A stretch of DNA of 64,000 nt from Branchiostoma belcheri. Taxonomy: Eukaryota > Chordata > Leptocardii > Amphioxiformes > Branchiostomatidae. Under the pieces are notes generated by a model that worked only from the letters and a program-made list of their open reading frames with translations, searched no databases and was not told where the DNA came from. Below are positions 48,398 through 57,300 of the stretch, piece by piece. The stretch spans positions 775,790 through 839,789 of the forward strand of contig NW_017804265.1 of assembly GCF_001625305.1 (NCBI RefSeq), read 5' to 3'. The position numbers and the translations under genes are program-made. Each line of letters begins with the position of its first letter. Positions within the stretch are counted from its first letter, which is position 1.

Positions 48398-51300
48398 AGG
48401 TTGTAAACTCGATGGTACCACAGTTGTGAGCTGGGGTGCGCTAGACATTTGCTGTGTAGTTTCTGCGGACATGGTTGACTCGGGGGGATCGGTCGACTCG
48501 GTCGGTTCGATTGTACTAGGCTTCGGAGAAATAGTAGAAGTAGTAGCAGTGGTAGTTGCATCAATAGTAGTGGCATCGGTAGTAGTGACATCAGTAGTTA
48601 CACCATTAGTAGTGGCAGTAGTAGTGGTAGTAGCATCAGTAGTTACGACAGCAGTAGTAGTAGCAGAAGTAGTAGTAGCATCAGTAGTTACGACAGTAGT
48701 AGTAGGAGAAGTAGTAGTAGCGTCAGTAGTTACGACAGTAGTAGTAGCATCAGTAGTAGTAGTAGCATCAGTAGTTACGGCAGTAGTAGTAGCATCAGTA
48801 GTAGTAGCGGCAGTAGTTGCTGTAGTAGTATCAGTAGTAGTAGTAGTAGTAGCAGTCGTAGCAACAGTTGTCGTTCTTGTAGTCAGAGCAGTGGATGAAG
48901 GTAAAGCTGTTGTTTGGGCTGCAATCAGAAAATAAGATAAAAATCCATGACATCAGTCAGCTATACAGTCCAGGGAAATGTCACTTATATGTATTGTAAT
49001 GGATCCAGAAACTGAGGAATTTGATAAAGTCAGACTGTGGATAGTTTCCTGCCTGTCCGCACTGATTAATAAGTTTGTTTCGTCATGATATGACATAAAA
49101 TAACCAAAAGGATATTCACCATGGCATTGGTTTGTTCCAGTCCACCGCCCATCAGCACCACACGTCCTGATGACGTCACCATCTGCGGCATGGTATCCCG
49201 TGATGCACTCGTACGTGCAGTTCTTACCAGACCAGTAGGGACATTTGCAATCCGGTCCGGACTCGACAGCGTAGTTAAGAGTTGGAGGCTCAGGACACAG
49301 TGTAAAATCTGTGGGATAAACAACAACGACAAAAGAATGTCATATTGACTATAACAAAATTACGTCCACTCAGGGTGGACCGAATTTGTCAAGTTAGACT
49401 TATGTCAAGTTAAGCTACAACAATAATATTGACATGCACAGAATGGAATATTCAGCAAATTTCCTGAATTTTACTTAAAATGTTAATGTACAATAGTAGC
49501 TTCAGTGGCATTTAACTTAATATGCAATCAACATATTATTGACTCACAGTGGCTTAATATATGATGTGTTTGACTGAAACATGAAATAAAACTACATCAT
49601 CTTACCTAGATCACACTCAAATCTAAACTGTCCATTAGGGTCGCCTGTCCCATAACCCACATACTTAATATCCTGTGGATTTGGGTCAATTGTTTTCATA
49701 AACGGTTCGTTCTCTCGATCTCGCCCCACTGCTATGTACAGTTCCTCCCTTCTTGTCCAGCATATCCAGAACCTTCGAAAGTCGTTTGGCGACAGGATAC
49801 CTGCATGGAGATAAATATTTGTTTCTAACACATATTACTGTGACAATAAAGCATTGGCTACAGGCTTTATATTTGGTTAGTCTTAGTTAACAAGGAAAAA
49901 AAATTAGCAAAGACCACTAGGGTTTGAAAATGTTAGATTAGCTATAGTATACATTGAAATGTGCAATGCTATCAAAACTGGGCCCCATACAAATCAACAT
50001 AAGGTTCAGTATAAGAGTGTATTCAATACTTAATATCATATGACAGTCTTTAGTAATCTCCAAGCAGATCATACGGTGGTAAGGCAGTATCCATTGGCCA
50101 ATGAATACTGCCTTGTCACCGTACGTATGATCTGCTTGGAGATTAAGTAGTGTTTACCAGGTGTTGGCGTTCGTTCAGCAGATTGTACAGCGTAGAAGAC
50201 GGCCGATATGTTGCTTCCGTCGTAATTGATGACAACATGGTACCGATTGTCACTGTTTGTGCTCTGATCATGAGAAGACAGACCGATGTAGACATCCCTT
50301 TCAGCACGTGCCTCAAAGACCACGGGTTGGCTCAAGGGTGGTGAAAAGATGTTTCCCAAGTCATATGCGTAATCGTTCCATGAATACATGTAGTGTTGCT
50401 TTGGTACTGTGCAGCTGGATGCTAGACAAACGAAAATATGTTGGAATCAAAAACAACAAAACCTGCATGTGTATTTTACAATAGCTAACACATTTGCAGC
50501 AAACACAAAAAGTTCTCGTCACTTCAATAGAAGGAAAATATCAATGAAGTTGAGATACACTAATTCTAGTTGCCCTTGTTTTGTTGAACGTTTTGAAGGT
50601 GGTCCATAACATTTTTTGCTCTATTTTACCATAATTGTGAGGCTGAAAATGTGATATCGATGATCAGCTACACAAATAACACATACAGATACAAAGTGAT
50701 TCGTACCGAGGACATGGTCGTGATATAGGCCAACATTTTACAACAAAATTTTAATATTTTCAATGACGCACATGTAATAATTTTCAGTCTGTGGCTCAGG
50801 ATGCTTTAACAATAGACGATCCTAATTGGGACTAATATATTATTCATAGCTATGACCTAACACAGGAAATATTATCATTCACGCAGGTAACTCGGCATCA
50901 TTTAGAAGTACACAAATTTTGGCCTTGAAATGATGAAATGATGTTATCTGGACCAGCGTTTGGTGCCTTGAAGATATATATAAAAAGGAGGAGGAAACTA
51001 GAAAAATAAGAAAGAAGAAGTAGGATCTTCACAGCTATCCAAATGAACATGGGTTTTGGTTTAGGGTTTGGGTAATTATAACAAAGGAGATAAAATAGGT
51101 TCTCGGTACGAAAAACGATATTTACGGATGCTTAAACCATGCCTATATTGCGTCCTTACGCATCTATACAGCTCTTATACGAGTACGTAAAGACCGCCTT
51201 TACGTGGTCTTTCCGTAAGCGTGAACGGATCCTTATTTTCCCGGTTTTCATGTTGCCTTTCAGCAGCCTAAATATGTCGTAAATATAGTGATTAAAACAT

Positions 51301-54300
51301 GTTCAGATCTGTTTTAGAAAGTTTCATCTTACTTTCCCTGTTGCAGCCTAGAATCTCCACCCTCATGCTGATGTGTTGATTCCAGGCTAGAGGGTAGAAG
51401 CGCACGTAACGAGCGTCCACCGGATGGTCCAGTAGGTTGGTTACTGGTGTGTTCCTGTCGGTGTTTCCTGGAAAAATCTGGAAAGCGATAAGGCAAGTCA
51501 TTAATATACAGCTTTGCCTTTCCTTTCTGATAATACGTCACATATAGACAATCCATTTAGATCCTGGTCACAGTTATCACACGATCGTCATACGACCGGA
51601 AAACTGGGGCATTCTTAGAATGGCCGTGCATGCCCATGCTCGTAGCCAGGATTTTGAATGGGGGGGGGGGGGTCTTCCCACTGCTTGAGGGGACCAGCGA
51701 GCACCGTGGGCGCGAGCTTCCTAGGGTGGTCCGGGGGCATGCTCCCCCCGGAAATGTTGAAAAATGAACCTTCTGAAATGGCATTTCCTGCGTTTTTTAG
51801 AGGATTTCAAAGAAACAAATCAGAGATAATTTTTTTCAATGATAAAGTGAGACGTTTTCCTACGATTCCAGCCTTGCTGGTGACACGAATCAGTTCATCT
51901 TTGGAGAAAAATCTTGGACCTTTTGATAAAAAGTTGACCAAAAAGTAGACCTTTGAGCCCCTGGATACGGGCATGATGCTTCGCACAAAAACTTCGGCTG
52001 TCTTTTTAGCAGTACGGAAAATGCTGTCTCAGGTCCTTGTCAAAACTTGGTTCTGTCGACGTGACAGCCTGCTTGAACATCTTAAGATATCAAAATCGTA
52101 CCACGACTTACGACAAAGGTGACCACGCCGTATTACCAAAGCTAAACCATATGCTGGGAGACGTCAATGCATTAGAGAGGCTAGGTAATGTTGTAAACTG
52201 GGATATTGTATTGGCTCCACCAGCTACATGTATCATACAACAACAAGACTGGCAATGAAAACAAACATTGCCATAGCGACGGTGGTTGCTGTTTAATAGG
52301 GTTATTGTTTGCACGACACTGCCATGATTTCATGATTTTGAGGAAGCCTTGGTACCCTCCCCTCCCCTGGATGTATAGTGAATGAGCCCCGAGGTGACAG
52401 AAAATTCCTGTACGATTCCTAGAATTCTTGCAAATTGCACACAATACTGTACCAATAGGCTCCCCCTGAGACGTCGCCAAAAAATGTACTTAGCTAATGT
52501 CCCTGAAGTTATACAATGACATAAGTACAAAAAACACGATTTCTACTGTTTACATGTACATGATGGTCTTAATTATAAGCTTAGTTTCTAGAATGATGAG
52601 TTGGAGTACCGTTATTACAACGGGTTTGGGAGAAAAGAGGGGGTCCTACAATACCTTTTCTAAGCCATTCTCTTCCCTGTAAGGCGCCCAACTACTGGCA
52701 TCTGTGCTGTGCTGTAGTTTGTAGGAAGTTACCCACTGGTAGCGGGTTTGGTGGGGACGACCCTGAGTAATGGTGCCTGAGACGCGCTTGACTTGAGTCA
52801 AATCCACCTGTTATTCACGGTAACATATTTCCTGTTAGAACATATGCCGATAAAATGAGAAGAAAGCGCTCCGAGTAATGCTTGGGTCACAATTGTACCC
52901 AATATGAGTCTGGAGTTGGGAGGCCCCCAAAATATGGGTATCAATGTAATCTTAAATAAACCAAATATTTTGCACGATAAATCAAAGATAACACCAATCC
53001 TTTACCCAGTTACTGTATCTAGTGCAATCTAGCTCAATCAATGAACTGTATCTAGTGCATCTTGTTAACAAAAGTCATGCAACTATGAGCACTACCTCAT
53101 ATAACCTTGACAGCAAAGACTTCTAACGATTTCTAATCGGTGACTGTTTAAAACATGCAATTCTATAGTTCTACATGTACCTGCAACCATTGCCCAATGG
53201 CATCGTGTTCTGCTCTCCATGCGCCTTCTTCCATATGGCGAGCGTGATGGGGTCTGGTCCGTGATGATGATGATGATGATGCGATGATGCTGCTATCACC
53301 TATCTCACCAGATGCCATTCCGAGTGGATCATGACAGACTATGAGGACAAGAAAAGTATGCCTCAGATTGTTTATCTCACATATCCTTAAACTCATTGCC
53401 ACCTGCTAAGTATACTCCTACACTATGCCAAATAGCAACAGAAGCAATATGTCTATAACCAAGGAGGTTCAAAAAGGAAGTTCCTTTTAGAACCTCCATG
53501 GTCTAACAAGAAAAACTAACCAGAAAATAACATTGGGTCGCGCATGTTTCTCAGGCGTGTGACTTAATAATATAAAGAAAAGCATTATTTCGGTTTGGCA
53601 ACAGAAAACAACAAAAAGAAACTGCCATACCGTATATAATCAACGTATAATTTACGTAAACTCCACGTATAATAAACATTCAGTCGTTGCCATGGCAATG
53701 GTTTTATTGTTTGTATAATGTTCTTACTATACTACTTTTCAATGCCTCCCGAAACGGCCATGGTTGAGTCCATGCATTCCGGGGCCCAATGTAAACCAGT
53801 GGTCACATCCCTGGTAAAAGACAACATAAATAAATAAACAAACCTCTGGTCCTGTCACAATTGTGCCCCGCCCATCCCTCAGCGCATGCGCAGTTGTACG
53901 CCCCTGATCCCGTCGTCCCTTGCGCACACGTCCCACCATTTTGACAGGGCGTCCTAGCGCACTCGTCCACATCTGAACAAAACACACAAAATGCATGTTT
54001 TCACGTCTAAAACTTACTGTTGTCGTCTAAATTGCTTTTTCCAAGGGAATTTGCAACGATTTGAACCACCTTTGCCACAATACCACAGTCCACAAACTAA
54101 AAACCATGTCATTACATCATAAAACTATACATGTATGCATAGTGATATTGATTGGTGGATAATTAATTGTGTGGGGTCGTGTGGCGCAGTCTCTAGCGCG
54201 TTCGGCTCACACCCAAGAGGTCGCGGGTTCAAATCCTGCCTATGTCACCGATCTTGTGCCCTTGGGAAAGGCACTTTACACGACTTTCCTCACTTCACTC

Positions 54301-57300
54301 AGGTGGAAATGAGTACCTAGCTTCGGTTAGGGACGTCCCTCGGATAGGCCGTTAAATGGAGGTCCAGTGTTTGGGGAGAGCAACACCCCACGCACGTTAA
54401 AGAACCCATCACACTTATCGAAAAGAGTATGCAGCTTGTACATGTACATGTGTTACGCCTAAAGGCGGTTCAACGGTTATGCAAAACAAACAAACAAACA
54501 AACAAACAAATACAGACCTTCTTTACAAAGTATTCCTGTCCATCCACGCGTGCATGAACAGGTATACCATCCAGGGACCGACCGGTCTGGTATCACTGTA
54601 CCTCCATTCTGGCAGGCCCCTAAAAACATATTATTAATTATTACTGATAGATATCTCCACACCTAATGTTAACATTTGTTATGCCTGTTTATTTCAGTAT
54701 TTCTGGTAAGGATAACTCTGTAGGATCAAGCCATTCAAACCTTAAATAAAGATGTTAATTTTCCGGTCATATCTTTCAATAGTATGTTAGTCAATGTACC
54801 CTGTAGCACTCAATAACATATTCAGGAAGACATAGTGCAACACCGTTGTACCATAAACATGTTTAAGAGCTGTGATTTTACAAACCATTGCATGGCAACA
54901 GCATAAGCGATTCCCACTAATCACTAAAGTGAATGAATGAATGAATAAATGAATAGATGAATGAATGTGACTGGTCGAAAGCTCTATGTGAAATAATTTC
55001 ACTTTATTTTTTATTTAAACAGAGATGCACTTTCATGATAGTATAAGAAAGAAAACACTAGTGATTACACCGTCACCTTGATATAGCTGGCAGATGAATC
55101 GCTCATCATCGTTGCATTCCCGATCATCCCACTTGGGATCCCCTGACTTTAAGACGACACAGTTTTCATCTTCGTCACCATTTGGTTTATCGCGTTTCCA
55201 CCTAGAAAAGCCGGTTGACTCGAGGGTCTGTCCGTCCTCGAAAACCCAGTTCCCTTCGCTGTCGGCGTCACTCAGCCCGATCCAACGGTCCCGGTCGTCT
55301 TCCAGCCCGTAGATAAACGTGTTGGTCGCATTGTCCTTCGGCATGGCTAACATCCCCCCGTCTTCGGCACACGTCTTCTTGGCGTCATCGTACGTCTTCT
55401 TCTGATCAAAATACTTGTAGCAGACGCCGTTGTGGTTGAAACGGACATATTCCAGCTTTGGACACTCTGCAGGGAAAAATAATGACGATTTTATTCCAAT
55501 TTGAATGAAGAAATGGCCAATAGAGAATAAGGATAAGAAGAAAAGGAAGACAAAGAGAGAGAGGGGGGGGAGAGGGGAGGGGGGAATTATGTCTGCGATT
55601 TTCCGTTCTACTAATTCTGAACTGAGGTGAAGATTTCCACCTTTTCAAGTAACTACTAGTGAGTTTGAATTTATGCAATTCGACTTTACTGTAAAACAGC
55701 AAATCAAACGTAATAGTTGACACTGCTGCATACTTACGTGTGAAGTCTGTAGGCCTGATCATCATAGCTGTCTTCTTCAGGGAGTAGTTATAGCCATACG
55801 ACTTCCAAGTCTTCCAGACAATGCCTTGGGCACGCGGGCAATTAGGGTTGCAATCGGTCAGATACTGTCCGTTTAAGAATGCATGACCACAGCTGTTTGG
55901 GTACCACCAACCTCCCTGTCCTAATTCTGCCGCACAGTGGGCGTCTTTCTCGTTAAGGTCGTTGTCTTGGTCCCTGGTGCTGAATTTTTGGTTGTTCATG
56001 TTGCGCCGCCCGTTGTCTCCAGTATCAGTCATACTGTCAGTTGCGTTGCCGCTATAGCCGTCGATCGTAGCCGTGTACTTGCTCTCTGCGTTCCCCACAG
56101 AAAATTCGCTGTATTTTGCGAACGCGCTCTCTCCCTCCCAATCTTCCAAATAGACGTAGAGCTCGTGGTCTTGCGGTGCGATGAGCTTGTGCAAGTGGTC
56201 GAGCCCCAGCCAGAACTCTCCACCCACGTGGCCGAAGCCCCGTACGTACTCGTCCCAGGTGCGGTTGAAAGGTACCGACCCGTCCTGCCGCCGCTGTACG
56301 GCCGTCCATCCGCCACCGTCCGTCCCCATGTCGCAGTACACCTGGAAAGGTTTTTTTTATTAACCATCGAACAAAAAAATAAAACAACATTAAGGCCACA
56401 GCAAGTAAATTATATGGATGACATCCTCCGCAGACTCCAAATCTAATGCGAGCGGGCGAAAAAAAACAAGGCGGGCCGAAAAAAACAAGCTTAAGGTTCC
56501 TACATTTAAAAATTTTGACTCAATCATTGTACAAATGGTTTTTATTCAGTGGGAACATTATACACAGTCGACATCACATATCACTGCATCAAAGTAGGAA
56601 ACAAAACATTAAATCAGAGCCTTCTCTTGTCTCATCCCTGCCATCCACATTCCGGCATGGCAACAGACATCTTTGCCCATTTTTGGCATGGTGACTACTG
56701 TTAGAAGGCAACAAAATTCCTTGTTTTTTTCCCGAAATCAGGCGAAAATTAATGCGCGCGCCGATGTCATCCATAAAAATTACTTGCTGTGGCCTAATTA
56801 ACAAATATATAATACTACATACATGTAAACATAACACAGAAATGTACACAAACAAATAATACAAAGCAGGCATATTGGGGATAAAATTAAATATAACTAA
56901 ATGCGCTGTTCCAACTTTTTTTATACCAACATTTCATGACTAGACATGGTGACGGCGCCCTCAAGTTATATCAACTTATGCCGTCACCAACGCAAATAGA
57001 GGACAAATACGGAACAGGACAATACTCATTTTCACTTGAGTTAAGTGAGGAAAGTCGTGCAAAGCGTCTTTCTCAAGGGCACAAGATCGGTGGCATGTCA
57101 GGACTCGAACCCGGTACCTCTTGGTTCCGAGTCGAGCACTCTGCCGCTACGCCACACGACCCCACAACAAAATTTTAAAATTAAGAAGGACTCAAGTGTA
57201 ATATGCTAAGGCCACAGCAAGTAATTTTTATGGATGACATCAGCGCGCGCATTAATTTTCGCCTGATTTTGGGAAAACAAACAAGAAATTTTGTTGCCTT

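Noticed and set aside
48207..48935. 242-codon Val-rich plus-strand frame
   Set aside because: It is the reverse complement of the Thr-rich stalk exon; no start context, splice signals or domain support.
55406..55737. Downstream half of the 311-codon frame after the fibrinogen exon
   Set aside because: Residues past DFT read through a GTAAG donor into intron sequence; the lectin exon at 55466 follows in the correct phase.
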